A DNA stretch of 58,892 bases from Sphingopyxis macrogoltabida (GTDB lineage: Bacteria > Pseudomonadota > Alphaproteobacteria > Sphingomonadales > Sphingomonadaceae), in contig NZ_CP012702.1 in assembly GCF_001307295.1 (NCBI RefSeq), positions 1 through 58,892 on the forward strand, given 5' to 3'. The translations under genes were made by a program, and so were the position numbers. This document shows positions 1-7,181 of the stretch, in pieces. Below the pieces are notes generated by a model. It had not been told where the DNA came from. It made no database searches and saw only the letters and a list, made by a program, of their open reading frames with translations. Positions within the stretch are counted from its first letter, which is position 1. The number at the start of each line of letters is the position of its first letter.

Positions 1-40
1 GCAAGGCTTATCCTGCCATACAGTAGATACCTACCCCACA
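1..40 (+). other. oriT: oriT, nic region and right inverted-repeat arm
   Basis: Bases 9-18 read TATCCTGCCA, matching the conserved nic core of RP4-type MOBP origins and of T-DNA borders, where cleavage falls between G and C (here 15/16). Bases 25-40 (AGATACCTACCCCACA) are the exact reverse complement of 58821-58836, just upstream of the relaxosome gene at the other window end. The relaxase at 57240-58283 has the matching MOBP histidine motif. If the window is circular, the nic lies between the two arms. Transfer would start with the + strand 5' end at base 16 and move up the coordinates. The nic motif and the repeat are seen directly; the function is inferred. Confidence 0.75.
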
Positions 41-45
41 AACAA

Positions 46-69
46 AAAGCGGTGGCAACTGCCACCGCT
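46..69 (-). terminator. Rho-independent terminator after parB
   Basis: On the minus strand the near-perfect palindrome AGCGGTGGCAGTTGCCACCGCT is followed by TTTTTG, giving a GC-rich stem plus U-tract some 50 bp beyond the parB stop. The loop-side base makes this the only imperfect copy of the 16-bp palindrome family found across the window, and the only copy with a clear U-tract. Confidence 0.8.
51..66. repeat. 16-bp palindrome, copy 1 (one mismatch)
   Basis: GGTGGCAACTGCCACC, one base different from the family consensus GGTGGCAGCTGCCACC. It forms the stem of the parB terminator. Confidence 0.9.
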
Positions 70-120
70 TCAAAATTCCACGCCGCCTCAATGCTGAGTG
101 AACGTGGACGGTAAAAGCTA

Positions 121-1146
121 TCAGAAGTCGAAGGTTTGGGGCGCAGCCTCGCCGTCGAACCGAACCGTGACCTGGCCGCTGAGAACAATCCCGCGACGGC
201 CCTGAATGATGATGGCCGGTGCGTCGTTGGCCTCTTTCGGCTGACGGGGGGTGCGCGGCTTGTGATCGGAACGCTCGGCAAGCGCAGCGCCCTCCCCTTC
301 CCGCTCGTCGTCGCCGGCATCCAGTTCGGGCCGCTCCCGACGCTCATCTGCTGCACTGGTGGCAGCTGCCACCGGCGCGCGCGATTCTTGGGGCAGCGCT
401 GAATCGTCATTCGGTTTAGCGGCGCCGGCCTGAGCGCTCTCTTCATCGGGACCGCCTTGGAGCGTGGCAAGAAACTGCTCGCAGGCGGCGGCTGTCGGAT
501 TTTCATTCGTGACCACGAAATTGCGCGTGGCCTTCTCGTCCAGCTCGATCGCGTGTTTGATGGCGACGGCGGCGCGCGGAGAACAATTCTTCAACGCGGC
601 AAGAATGTCCTCGGGCAAGGTGCGCAGCGAGTAGAGGCGCTTCACTTCCGAATGCGGCTTGGCGATGCGCGCGGCTAGATCCTTTGTCGAAAGCGTGTCA
701 CTGACGCGGCTCGCGATGAAACTGACGCGCTCGGCCAGACTTAGGGCTTGGCGTTGTTCGTTCTCAAGAAACTGGTCGAGGCCAATATCGCGTTCGGCGT
801 CGGCCTGATCCAGAACGGTGTCGATCTGGTCGAAACCAAGCTGGCGGCACGCGCGGTAGCGCCGCTCGCCGTATCGGATGATGTAGCGGCCGTTCGATGT
901 TGGCGCGACGACGATGGGTTGCAGCAAGCCGCGGTCCTTGATGGTCGCGGCCAGTGCATCAATCTCGGCCTGGTCGAACTCCCGGCGAACCTGCGCGGGG
1001 TCTGGATCAATGTCAGCGAGCGGAAGGCGCTGAAACCGCCCAGCTGCCTTGAACTCGGTATTCGCGGGGACGGCCGAAAAATCCATCGCGTCCATATCGA
1101 AGTCGGCAAAGCTCTTCTTCGCCGGTTTGACAGCTGCCTTGCTCAT
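121..1146 (-). CDS. parB: ParB family plasmid partition protein
   Basis: 341-aa ParB-type protein, the centromere-binding partner of the ParA encoded just upstream. The N-terminal ParB nuclease-like fold spans about residues 38-130, with the conserved GERRYRA box near 94-100. A helix-turn-helix region follows (about 135-200, around LSLAERVSFIASRV). The C-terminal third is charged and low in complexity, with a short dimerization-like end. The start ATG overlaps the parA stop (ATGA), so the two are translationally coupled. Copy 2 of the 16-bp palindrome lies inside the gene and encodes the VAAAT stretch, which makes it a candidate parS-like site. A terminator follows. Confidence in the family is high; the binding site is unproven. 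Confidence 0.92.
   Translation of the reverse strand: MSKAAVKPAKKSFADFDMDAMDFSAVPANTEFKAAGRFQRLPLADIDPDPAQVRREFDQAEIDALAATIKDRGLLQPIVVAPTSNGRYIIRYGERRYRACRQLGFDQIDTVLDQADAERDIGLDQFLENEQRQALSLAERVSFIASRVSDTLSTKDLAARIAKPHSEVKRLYSLRTLPEDILAALKNCSPRAAVAIKHAIELDEKATRNFVVTNENPTAAACEQFLATLQGGPDEESAQAGAAKPNDDSALPQESRAPVAAATSAADERRERPELDAGDDEREGEGAALAERSDHKPRTPRQPKEANDAPAIIIQGRRGIVLSGQVTVRFDGEAAPQTFDF
358..373. repeat. 16-bp palindrome, copy 2, inside parB
   Basis: Perfect GGTGGCAGCTGCCACC within the parB coding region, in the variable linker, where it costs no conserved residue. Its position suggests a binding site or an inserted element, since a terminator in mid-gene would be harmful. Confidence 0.9.
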
Positions 1147-1901
1147 GCGGCTTCCCTCTCAGCTTGATCGACAATGTAGGAGACGACTTCGCGCAGGACC
1201 GGCGCGCTGCGGCGCGTATCCTTGGCAAGTCGCCACACGGGAATTTCGAGAAGGGCCGCCTCGCGCATATGCTCGCGGTGCGGGATGGTATGCGGGACAA
1301 CATTGGCGGGTAGCGCCTGCCCGATCCGCTCCATGAGCATTTTAGACACTTCACTCGTCGTCTGCACACGATTGAACACGATCCCGAAGCGGGTTTCGTT
1401 GCCCTCCCCCCGAACCTTATTGGCAAGGCTGATGCTTTGCGAAATCTCGTTGAGCGATTGCCGTGCGGTTTTGTCGGGGTCTAAAGGCACCGCGACATAA
1501 TCGGATGCGATCAGCGCCATAAGGTTGCGGCCATCCCAAGCCGGGGCCGTGTCGATCACGCAATAGTCGTAGTGCTTGGCAAGGCCGGCACGAATGGCGC
1601 GAACATAGGCGGCGATGTGCTGGCCCTGCTGCGGGCCGTCAGTCGTCAGTTCGACCACTTGCCTCGTGTTCTTGAAGCAAGCCAGCGCCGGAGGTTCCTC
1701 GCCGGGGGCGAAGTCGAGTATCGACTGAACCGGCCCGATCTGCTCGAACTCGGCTTTCAGCATTCCGGCACTGTGGCATTGCTTGTCCAGGTCAAGGACC
1801 ACGACACGCTTGCCCTGCTCGGCCAGATGCCACGCGATATGACAGGTAAGCATGGTCTTGCCGATGCCACCGCGCTCATTAGTCACTACGATTGTTCGCA
1901 T
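1143..1901 (-). CDS. parA: ParA family partition ATPase
   Basis: Type I partition ATPase of 252 aa. The deviant Walker A motif ERGGIGKT lies near the N-terminus, the switch region VLDLDKQ near residues 35-41, and the Walker B-like VIDTAPAWDG near 115-125. It would position plasmid copies through ATP-dependent nucleoid binding with ParB. I chose the ATG at 1901 (MRTIVVTNERGG) over one nine codons upstream because GAAGGG sits about 9 nt before it. Its stop overlaps the parB ATG. There is no N-terminal helix-turn-helix, so autoregulation, if any, probably involves ParB. Confidence 0.93.
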   Translation of the reverse strand: MRTIVVTNERGGIGKTMLTCHIAWHLAEQGKRVVVLDLDKQCHSAGMLKAEFEQIGPVQSILDFAPGEEPPALACFKNTRQVVELTTDGPQQGQHIAAYVRAIRAGLAKHYDYCVIDTAPAWDGRNLMALIASDYVAVPLDPDKTARQSLNEISQSISLANKVRGEGNETRFGIVFNRVQTTSEVSKMLMERIGQALPANVVPHTIPHREHMREAALLEIPVWRLAKDTRRSAPVLREVVSYIVDQAEREAA

Positions 1902-1931
1902 TGAGAATCCCTTCAATGGCTGCGCCACGGG

Positions 1932-2279
1932 CTACTTGTGCCAGCGGTTATGGGCGGCGCTATTTCCCGATCCGAAGCGATACTGCGACTGCATATACCA
2001 TGGGTTCGGATCGTCATTCAGGTGAAGGCCCTTGCGCTTGCGACGCGGGCTGGTTGGTTCGGTCGGTGGATCTTTGCCGAAGATAGCCGCCAGCACGAAA
2101 GCTGCGACCACGGCCACGCCCCACCAGCCAAAGGCAGCGTGGGCCAGCGTGGCGACAATAAGAGCCACGATCAGCATGAGCGCGCCAGCTGCGATCAGCA
2201 GGATAAGCCACGCCAAAAGCATAGCCGTCCGTAGCGCGCTTGCTGCACGCCGGAGTTTGCTGACGATCTGACGGCGCAT
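1932..2279 (-). CDS. Small membrane protein, unknown function
   Basis: 115 aa. Two or three hydrophobic stretches (about residues 19-45 and 50-68) are followed by a basic, proline-rich cytoplasmic-type tail (PRRKRKG). A very good ribosome site (AGGAGGTCAC) precedes the ATG. It lies between the XRE gene and parA in the same direction and is probably cotranscribed with parAB. I recognise no family. It could help anchor the partition or transfer apparatus, but nothing in the sequence shows that. Confidence 0.7.
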   Translation of the reverse strand: MRRQIVSKLRRAASALRTAMLLAWLILLIAAGALMLIVALIVATLAHAAFGWWGVAVVAAFVLAAIFGKDPPTEPTSPRRKRKGLHLNDDPNPWYMQSQYRFGSGNSAAHNRWHK

Positions 2280-2288
2280 AGTGACCTC

Positions 2289-2540
2289 CTAAGCTGTGCG
2301 GCTCTCGCCTCGATCGGAGCCGATCAGCTTAGGGAAAGGCTGCTCCCTAAAGATGTTCGGCACTTGAGTTCGCAGTGCGTGGGACATTCGGAGCGCCGTT
2401 ATCAAAGTGGCGTCCTGCCTGCCGTTCTCGATGGCGGCGACTGTTTCAGGTGAGACGTGAATCCTCGCCGCCAGCTCGGATTGCGTAAGTCCGGCAGCGA
2501 TGCGCAAGCTCGCTACACGATTGAACAGTTTGGCCGCCAC
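2289..2540 (-). CDS. XRE-family helix-turn-helix regulator
   Basis: 83 aa, essentially a single Cro/C1-type domain: LRIAAGLTQSELAARIHVSPETVAAIENGRQ is the recognisable helix-turn-helix and its following helices (residues 12-42). The start is GTG with GAGG just upstream. A 9-bp inverted repeat at 2557-2581 lies directly in front of it, as expected of an autoregulated repressor. It is the first gene of the probable XRE, membrane protein, parA, parB unit, so it may set partition gene expression. The target is inferred. Confidence 0.85.
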   Translation of the reverse strand: MAAKLFNRVASLRIAAGLTQSELAARIHVSPETVAAIENGRQDATLITALRMSHALRTQVPNIFREQPFPKLIGSDRGESRTA

Positions 2541-2556
2541 AGATGCCTCGCAAAAT

Positions 2557-2581
2557 TAGACCCTATTATCGTTAGGGTCTA
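2557..2581. promoter_or_regulatory. Inverted-repeat operator upstream of XRE gene
   Basis: Arms TAGACCCTA (2557-2565) and TAGGGTCTA (2573-2581) are perfect reverse complements around a 7-nt spacer. They are flanked by a second nested pair, ATGCCTC (2543-2549) and GAGGCAT. The site lies immediately in front of the XRE start codon and is its likely operator. Confidence 0.65.
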
Positions 2582-2598
2582 TGAGAGGCATTGTCCAC

Positions 2599-2624
2599 AA
2601 AAAAGGGCGGCCGCTAGGCCGCCC
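2599..2624 (-). terminator. Rho-independent terminator after ssb
   Basis: Minus strand: stem GGGCGGCC, loop TAGC, stem GGCCGCCC, then a run of six T. It lies 25 bp past the ssb stop and insulates ssb from the XRE-parAB unit. Confidence 0.88.
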
Positions 2625-2648
2625 GTCTTATGGGGAAAGGGAGGGGGC

Positions 2649-2963
2649 TTAATCAGCCCCGCCCCTCGTCAGGATGCCCAGCCCCTCAGCGATCAGGTCC
2701 ACCGAGTAGCGGGTTTCGCCATTGCTCTCGTAGCTGTTCTGGCGGACCCGTCCGGTGATGTGAACCAGGTCGCCCTTGCCCAGATCAGCGGCGCGCTCTG
2801 CCAGCTGGCGGAAGAACGTCACACGGTTCCAGTGCGTATCGGTCTTCCATTCATCGCCATCCTTGCGGTTGTAGTTCGCGGCGACGGAAACGTGGGTGAC
2901 TTTATCGGTCGTATCGACACTGCCAACGCGGCCGATGATCCGAAATTCAGCGATGTTCTGCAT
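2649..2963 (-). CDS. ssb: Single-stranded DNA-binding protein, short plasmid type
   Basis: 104 aa consisting of one OB fold: NIAEFRIIGRVGS at the start, WNRVTFFRQLAERA near 46-59 and the GDLVHITGRVRQNSYES strand pair. It lacks the acidic C-terminal tip (DDDIPF type) of housekeeping SSBs. The ATG at 2963 has AAAGGAG 8 nt upstream; the open frame runs much further but is not SSB-like. Plasmid SSBs are typical leading-region genes that coat incoming single-stranded DNA. It is followed by a strong terminator and preceded by an unusually long leader. Confidence 0.9.
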   Translation of the reverse strand: MQNIAEFRIIGRVGSVDTTDKVTHVSVAANYNRKDGDEWKTDTHWNRVTFFRQLAERAADLGKGDLVHITGRVRQNSYESNGETRYSVDLIAEGLGILTRGGAD

Positions 2964-3179
2964 GGTAGTCTCCTTTGGATAAGCGTTGCTGACGGATTTT
3001 TTGCGGCGGAGCTGAGCCACGCGGGCAAGCTGAAAATGGGAGGGTCCGCTTGCGGAAACCCAAGGCCGAAGGCCGGTTTTCTGCTTGCCCGCATTAGTGG
3101 CGATGCGCAGTTCGTATCCGTCAGACAGCAACGCCCAAAGGAAACCGCCCGAGTAGATGCAGCAATTTGGACTGGCGGT

Positions 3180-3195
3180 GGTGGCAGCTGCCACC
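3180..3195. repeat. 16-bp palindrome, copy 3
   Basis: Perfect copy in the ssb leader, 135 bp from copy 4. Two copies in one leader is unique in the window. Confidence 0.9.
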
Positions 3196-3314
3196 GGCCA
3201 TTGGCGCCCATAGGTCGCTGCGCTCGATCGGCATGGGGGCGATTGGAAAACCCTGTCGCGGCTCCGCCGCTCTTTCCCTGGCTGGCAGTCCGTTGACGCG
3301 GGCAGGGGACTGCC

Positions 3315-3330
3315 GGTGGCAGCTGCCACC
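3315..3330. repeat. 16-bp palindrome, copy 4
   Basis: Perfect copy 27 bp after the stop of the minus-strand recombinase, i.e. at a transcription-unit boundary. Confidence 0.9.
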
Positions 3331-3356
3331 GGCGCGAAGCCGAACAGAAAGGGCAA

Positions 3357-4049
3357 TCAGCGTTTCCGCTCACGGTGATTTCGCTGAGGGCTGGGTTCTT
3401 GCACCTGGGCGGCGCGATGCGCCGCCCATACTCGCTTGACTGTGCTGCGGTCGCAATCGGCCAGCTCTGCCGTTTTGGCAATGCTCTTGCCCGCCTCGCG
3501 CAATGCCACAATGCGGGCGTGCGTTGCCCGATCGCCTTTGCGCCCTCCGCTGCGACCTGCGGCTTTTGCCAAGGCGATACCCTGGCGCTGTCGCTCGCGG
3601 CGATCGGTGTAATCGTCGTGGGCCATCTGTAAGGCGATCTTCAAGAGCATCGCCTGAACAGATTCGAGCACGATGCGGGCGATGCCATCGGCATCGGCCG
3701 CGAGGTCGGACAGGTCCACGACGCCGGGAATGGCAAGTCGCGCGCCTCGCGCACGAATTGTCTCAACCAGCTGCTCAGCCTCGGTCAAGGGGAGACGACT
3801 TATCCGGTCGATCTTCTCCGCGATCACTACTTCGCCGGGTTGAAGATCGGCAATCATGCGCAAAAGCTCGGGGCGGTCGGCGCGGGCACCCGATGCCTTC
3901 TCTCGATAGACCGCCGCGACATAGTAGCCTGCGGCCTTTGCTTCGCCCACGATCGCGTCTTGGCGACGCAAATCCTGCGCGTCGGTGCTGACGCGCAGAT
4001 AGACGCGGGCAATCTGTGGGGCAGGGGAAGGAACGTTCTCAGTCAGCAA
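3357..4049 (-). CDS. Serine recombinase (resolvase/invertase family)
   Basis: Small serine recombinase. The catalytic-serine motif YLRVSTDAQD lies near the N-terminus, EKIDRISRLPLTEAEQLV is the conserved R-rich active-site segment, and a C-terminal helix-turn-helix (KSIAKTAELADCDRSTVKRVW) binds DNA. Such plasmid enzymes resolve multimers or invert segments. The upstream gene stops at 4039. A TTG at 4049 has GAGGGG about 8 nt before it and overlaps that stop, so I prefer it. An in-frame ATG at 4151 would add 34 residues that look like out-of-frame read-through. No res site is obvious nearby. Confidence 0.82.
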   Translation of the reverse strand: MLTENVPSPAPQIARVYLRVSTDAQDLRRQDAIVGEAKAAGYYVAAVYREKASGARADRPELLRMIADLQPGEVVIAEKIDRISRLPLTEAEQLVETIRARGARLAIPGVVDLSDLAADADGIARIVLESVQAMLLKIALQMAHDDYTDRRERQRQGIALAKAAGRSGGRKGDRATHARIVALREAGKSIAKTAELADCDRSTVKRVWAAHRAAQVQEPSPQRNHRERKR

Positions 4050-4773
4050 GGTCAGGCCCCTCGGGCGGCGATGAGCGAAGCTTGGCAATGCCTGCGTCCG
4101 CTTGTGCGATTTCAATTCCGCACTGGCGCGCTCTTGCGCGCAATCGCTCAAGCTCAGAATTGCGGGGGAGAAACATGCGAATGACCCGGTTCCGTCCTTC
4201 TAGCGCGATTATGCGCTGCGCAAGATAAGCCGCCTCATCATTCAAGGCCTGGTGCTGTTCCTCCGCCTTGCGTAGCTGGCGCTCCCACGCTCGCTTTCGA
4301 GCTTTCGCGCGCCGCCTTTCATCGCGGTGTCGAGCATCAATCCTTTTTTGGTCCTGCTCTCTGGCCGCTGCTTCGGCCGCGCTAGCGGCAACTTCCTCTT
4401 CCCGCGCCCTATCAGCATTTCGCTTCGCAATGAGCGCATCGAGCACGGCCGCGTCCGTGCCGAGATTGTTCATCACCCATCGCATCCGTCTGTAGGCCTT
4501 TGCTTCGATCTGTCCGATCGAACCAGGCGAAAGCCCCACCACACTTGCCACTGTTCGCTGCGTTTGCGCTTCCCCCTCGGGACCACCAATCCTTAGGCGC
4601 ACAATTTGCTCTTCTCGCGGTTCGAGAGTTGCTAGCAGTTTGTCCATAATGTGAGGATCGTTGATCCGCTCGATCGCGCTGCCGCCGAGGCTATCAGCCG
4701 AAGCCGTTGCGCTATGGTTCGCCGTCTTGGCAAGCTTCGCATTAAACAGCGCGATCGGTGACTGCATGTTCAT
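4039..4773 (-). CDS. Sigma-70 region 4-like DNA-binding protein with coiled-coil tail
   Basis: About 244 aa. Residues around LEPREEQIVRLRIGG to TVASVVGLSPGSIGQIEAKAYRRMRW match the helix-turn-helix of sigma region 4 and its start (a run like EPREREVLRLR). No region 2 is present, so it is not a complete sigma factor. The rest is a long Ala/Arg/Glu-rich coiled coil. The start is uncertain: I take the ATG at 4773, with alternatives at 4767 and 4797. It overlaps the recombinase gene downstream and is divergent from an XRE gene across a strongly palindromic region. It could redirect or inhibit host RNA polymerase. Confidence 0.6.
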   Translation of the reverse strand: MNMQSPIALFNAKLAKTANHSATASADSLGGSAIERINDPHIMDKLLATLEPREEQIVRLRIGGPEGEAQTQRTVASVVGLSPGSIGQIEAKAYRRMRWVMNNLGTDAAVLDALIAKRNADRAREEEVAASAAEAAAREQDQKRIDARHRDERRRAKARKRAWERQLRKAEEQHQALNDEAAYLAQRIIALEGRNRVIRMFLPRNSELERLRARARQCGIEIAQADAGIAKLRSSPPEGPDLAD

Positions 4774-4819
4774 TATCCCATGTTCCAGCACGAACATGGC
4801 GCACAATCTATACCATCTG

Positions 4820-4905
4820 CGCTAGGCGCGAAAGCCATGGCGCAATTAGTTGCTTGAGCAACCCTATTGCGCCATGCTGCCTGTGCCGACATTCTGCGCC
4901 TAGCG
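4820..4905. promoter_or_regulatory. Nested palindromes between divergent genes
   Basis: Three concentric inverted repeats share one centre: CGCTAGGCGC (4820-4829) with GCGCCTAGCG (4896-4905), CATGGCGCAAT (4836-4846) with ATTGCGCCATG (4866-4876), and an inner TTGCT/AGCAA. They fill the gap between the sigma-4-like gene (-) and the XRE gene (+) and are a likely dual operator for the XRE protein. Confidence 0.65.
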
Positions 4906-4922
4906 AGAAGGACGCGAACACG

Positions 4923-5180
4923 ATGCCAACCATATACCTGAAACGAACATCGCCGTTGATGACCCAGCTCGGGGCCAACATTGCGCGCGAACTAAAGAAG
5001 CTAGGCATAACTCAAGGGGAGTTGTCCGAACGCTCGGGCGTTGCGGCGTCGCATATTTCATACATGGTTCGGGGACAAGGCAATCCCACGCTTGATACCT
5101 TGGAGAGCCTTGCCGGTGTTTTCAGATTATCGGTTGTCGAATTATTGGCAGAGGATAGCATTTCAGACGATCAGTCCTGA
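4923..5180 (+). CDS. XRE-family helix-turn-helix regulator
   Basis: 85 aa with one Cro/C1 domain: NIARELKKLGITQGELSERSGVAASHISYM, then NPTLDTLESLAGVF. The ATG at 4923 has GAAGGA about 10 nt upstream; earlier in-frame codons run back through the operator and are unlikely. It is one of the few + strand genes in the first 22 kb and faces away from the sigma-4-like gene, so it probably controls both through the nested palindromes between them. Confidence 0.85.
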   Translation: MPTIYLKRTSPLMTQLGANIARELKKLGITQGELSERSGVAASHISYMVRGQGNPTLDTLESLAGVFRLSVVELLAEDSISDDQS

Positions 5181-5212
5181 AAGGCTGTCGCTTTTTTTGA
5201 TTGGAATGATCT

Positions 5213-5473
5213 ATGTCCAGTAACCCGCCCCCCGAATTTGACCGTCTGCCACAAGATGCGCCACTGGTGCGGGCAATGGGTGGAGCGCTCTCGATCTTTG
5301 CCACCCTGCTTGCGCGCCAAGGCATTGTCGAGACGGAAGAGGTCGCAAACTTGCTGGGTATCTATGCGGTCGCGACAAGCGAAGTCGATAATGAAGAGGG
5401 CATGATTTTGGGATGCTGGGCAGCTATGATCCGCGACGTAGCGGAGCAACAGCGCAAAGCTGCTCGCGGCTAA
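5213..5473 (+). CDS. Hypothetical protein, 86 aa
   Basis: No recognised family. Mostly helical, with a hydrophobic alanine-rich middle (AMGGALSIFATLLARQ) but no clear membrane segment. It starts 32 bp after the XRE gene in the same direction and probably forms a two-gene operon with it. Its stop overlaps by 4 bp the end of the converging minus-strand gene. Confidence 0.6.
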   Translation: MSSNPPPEFDRLPQDAPLVRAMGGALSIFATLLARQGIVETEEVANLLGIYAVATSEVDNEEGMILGCWAAMIRDVAEQQRKAARG

Positions 5474-5730
5474 CCCTGGCGCGTATGGCGCCCCCCGTGC
5501 GTCGCCTCGATCTGCTGGGCCAGCTCGGCCAGGTGATCGGAATCAAGTAGATCCTCTGCGGCAAGATCGACCGCGAAAAACTCGCGTTCGCTGGGAGGTG
5601 CTCGATCGGCAGCGAAAGCGGCCAGATAGGGCCGCGCCTCGACCGTGGCGATCCAGCGCCAGAAAGCATTGCCCTGGCCGAATACACCGCTCTCGAACAT
5701 ATCCAACCGTGCTTGTGCGAAGTCGATCAA
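5470..5730 (-). CDS. Hypothetical protein, 86 aa (TTG start)
   Basis: A perfect AGGAGG lies 6 nt before a TTG at 5730 (LIDFAQARLDMFESG), which decides the start; the open frame upstream runs through a terminator. The sequence is acidic and helical, with aromatic positions (AFWRWIATVEARPYL). No family recognised. It follows the terminator of the next gene, so it has its own promoter or is expressed by read-through. Confidence 0.6.
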   Translation of the reverse strand: MIDFAQARLDMFESGVFGQGNAFWRWIATVEARPYLAAFAADRAPPSEREFFAVDLAAEDLLDSDHLAELAQQIEATHGGRHTRQG

Positions 5731-5761
5731 TTTGCGCCTCCTGACAATCGGGCGGTTCGGC

Positions 5762-5789
5762 AAAAAAAGGGAGGCCGAAGCCTCCCTTT
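5762..5789 (-). terminator. Rho-independent terminator
   Basis: Minus strand: stem GGGAGGC, tetraloop TTCG, stem GCCTCCC, then seven T. It begins just past the stop of the 5793-6014 gene. Confidence 0.88.
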
Positions 5790-5792
5790 GTC

Positions 5793-6014
5793 TTACTGGA
5801 ACAGTTTGATGAAAGCGGGCGCAAGGCCGATGACTGCGAGGACGAAACCGACGCTGCCGATGACCCAAGTTTGTGCCGTCAGCTTGCTTTCGATTCCCTT
5901 GTTCGCCTCCTGAACCTTCACGGCGATATACTCCTCAATAGCCTCTACAACTTCCGCTGCGGCGTCGTCGGACAGATTAGCCGCTTTCAGTGCTCTAAAC
6001 AATTTGATGTGCAT
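5793..6014 (-). CDS. Small DUF1640-like coiled-coil membrane protein
   Basis: 73 aa from the ATG at 6014, which has GAAGGAG 7 nt upstream; an ATG 11 codons earlier lacks one. The acidic helix DDAAAEVVEAIEEYIAVKVQEA leads into a single C-terminal membrane segment (WVIGSVGFVLAVIGLAPAF). The layout resembles the C-terminal end of DUF1640 proteins. It stands alone between leader A1 and a strong terminator, so it is a one-gene unit in the leading block. Confidence 0.65.
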   Translation of the reverse strand: MHIKLFRALKAANLSDDAAAEVVEAIEEYIAVKVQEANKGIESKLTAQTWVIGSVGFVLAVIGLAPAFIKLFQ

Positions 6015-6071
6015 CCGGTTCTCCTTCTCGTTGGTGACGGGAGACACCCGGCATGGGCACCGGCGCCGGCT

Positions 6072-6154
6072 GTCAGGGACCGCGAAGCGGCCGCGTCAGC
6101 GGGCGGTGGGGGAGCCGATTTGCGCAGCAAATTGGGGGAACCGCCGATCCTTGA
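6072..6154. repeat. Leader repeat A, copy 1
   Basis: An 83-bp sequence almost identical to 6687-6769, from GTCAGGGACCGCGAAGCGG to CCGCCGATCCTTGA. It contains small hairpins CCGC/GCGG and GATTTGC/GCAAAT. It sits upstream of the minus-strand gene 5793-6014. The rest of the 6015-6311 gap shows no gene. Confidence 0.9.
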
Positions 6155-6311
6155 AAGCTGGCGCGCACCCATGCCAAAATGCCACGACACACAGAGAGAA
6201 GAGATTGCGGGGGGCGGGGTTCGATGCCCCGCCCCCCGCTCCATGTAGCACCGAGATCATCGGTTTTGCCCAACGGGCGAAAAGGGGCGGGCCATGCCCG
6301 CCCCTCCGGCG

Positions 6312-6629
6312 TCAGCCGGACTGACCGCGCTTCGCCTTGGCCTCAAGGACAAGGGCGACAAGCTGCGGGTCGAAACACTCGCCGCGCTCAATGTTGCGGA
6401 TGCCGGGACCGTCCAGCACATCATTGATGCGATCCGCAATGATCTGCGCCAGCTCGTCGGACACAGCCTCAATGTCGGCGCTCGTTTTGCCGATGAACAT
6501 CGGATCTTTCGGCCACATGCTTTCGGCCTCAAAATGGTCCTTATCGTTGACCGCATTTCTCAGGGCGTCGATCGCAGCATTTCCAAGCGCGCGCTCGAAA
6601 GCCAGCTGGGCGAACAGACGATGAGACAT
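6312..6629 (-). CDS. Hypothetical protein, 105 aa
   Basis: AGGAGG sits 6 nt before the ATG. The protein is acidic and helical (SADIEAVSDELAQIIADRIND) with no recognised domain or membrane segment. It is flanked by leader A copies on both sides, so it is a single-gene unit whose own leader is A2. Its size, isolation and position fit a candidate recipient-entry or anti-defence protein, but no function can be read from it. Confidence 0.65.
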   Translation of the reverse strand: MSHRLFAQLAFERALGNAAIDALRNAVNDKDHFEAESMWPKDPMFIGKTSADIEAVSDELAQIIADRINDVLDGPGIRNIERGECFDPQLVALVLEAKAKRGQSG

Positions 6630-6686
6630 AACAACCTCCTTGTTGCCGGAATTGGCAAGGCCAAGGGGAGGGTCGCGCCGGGTCGG

Positions 6687-6769
6687 GTCAGGGACCGCGA
6701 AGCGGCCGCGCTAGCGGGCGGTGGGGGAGCCGATTTGCGTAGCAAATTGGGGGGACCGCCGATCCTTGA
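6687..6769. repeat. Leader repeat A, copy 2
   Basis: Matches copy 1 over 83 bp with only a few differences, and lies upstream of the minus-strand gene 6312-6629. The same relation to the following gene as copy 1 shows that a promoter or leader unit was duplicated. Confidence 0.9.
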
Positions 6770-6850
6770 TGCGGCCTGGTGCGTCCCTCATGCTAGGAAG
6801 ACACTGACGGGGGGATTTAACAAATCAACGCCTGCCCGAAGGGCAGACCG

Positions 6851-7129
6851 CTACCTTGGGGCTTCCCTCGCCCGCACCATGGCGCTGTATTCCAGCAGTG
6901 CTTGCCGGACATTCTCATCATCGGTGACGGTAAGGGCATGGCTGGTTGCGGACGCATGATCCGTCCGCATTTCAAGCCACGAGATACGCGCTGCATCTGG
7001 CTTCTGACGGTCCTGTTCCAGTGCGATTTGTTCGCTGTAACCGGCGATCACGTCATTGATCGCCTCAAGCGCTGCCTCATAGGCAATGGCCTGATCTTGC
7101 GTCCACAAGGGTTCTTTGGGGGCGTCCAT
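6851..7129 (-). CDS. Hypothetical protein, 92 aa
   Basis: The ATG at 7129 gives MDAPKEPLWTQDQAIAYEAAL; an in-frame TTG at 7225 is possible but would overlap the upstream gene by 44 bp. The protein is alpha-helical and acidic, with no membrane segment. It is last in a minus-strand run beginning at 8871 behind leader B1. Family not recognised. Confidence 0.6.
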   Translation of the reverse strand: MDAPKEPLWTQDQAIAYEAALEAINDVIAGYSEQIALEQDRQKPDAARISWLEMRTDHASATSHALTVTDDENVRQALLEYSAMVRAREAPR

Positions 7130-7181
7130 AGTCACAGGTCGATTTACGGTCTCAAACCGCCTGACGGCAAGCTGCACTCCA

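Larger units (their letters stand above)
2964..3356. promoter_or_regulatory. Long non-coding leader upstream of ssb
   Basis: A 393-bp gap between the recombinase stop and ssb with no convincing gene. It holds two perfect copies of the 16-bp palindrome (3180-3195, 3315-3330) and several short GC-rich inverted repeats (for example GGCCGAAGGCC at about 3063). It resembles in style, but not in sequence, the repeated leaders A, B and C further along. It probably carries the ssb promoter. Confidence 0.5.

Noticed and set aside
4039..4773. A complete sigma-70 factor
   Set aside because: Only a region-4-type helix-turn-helix is visible. Regions 2 and 3 are missing and the rest is a coiled coil.
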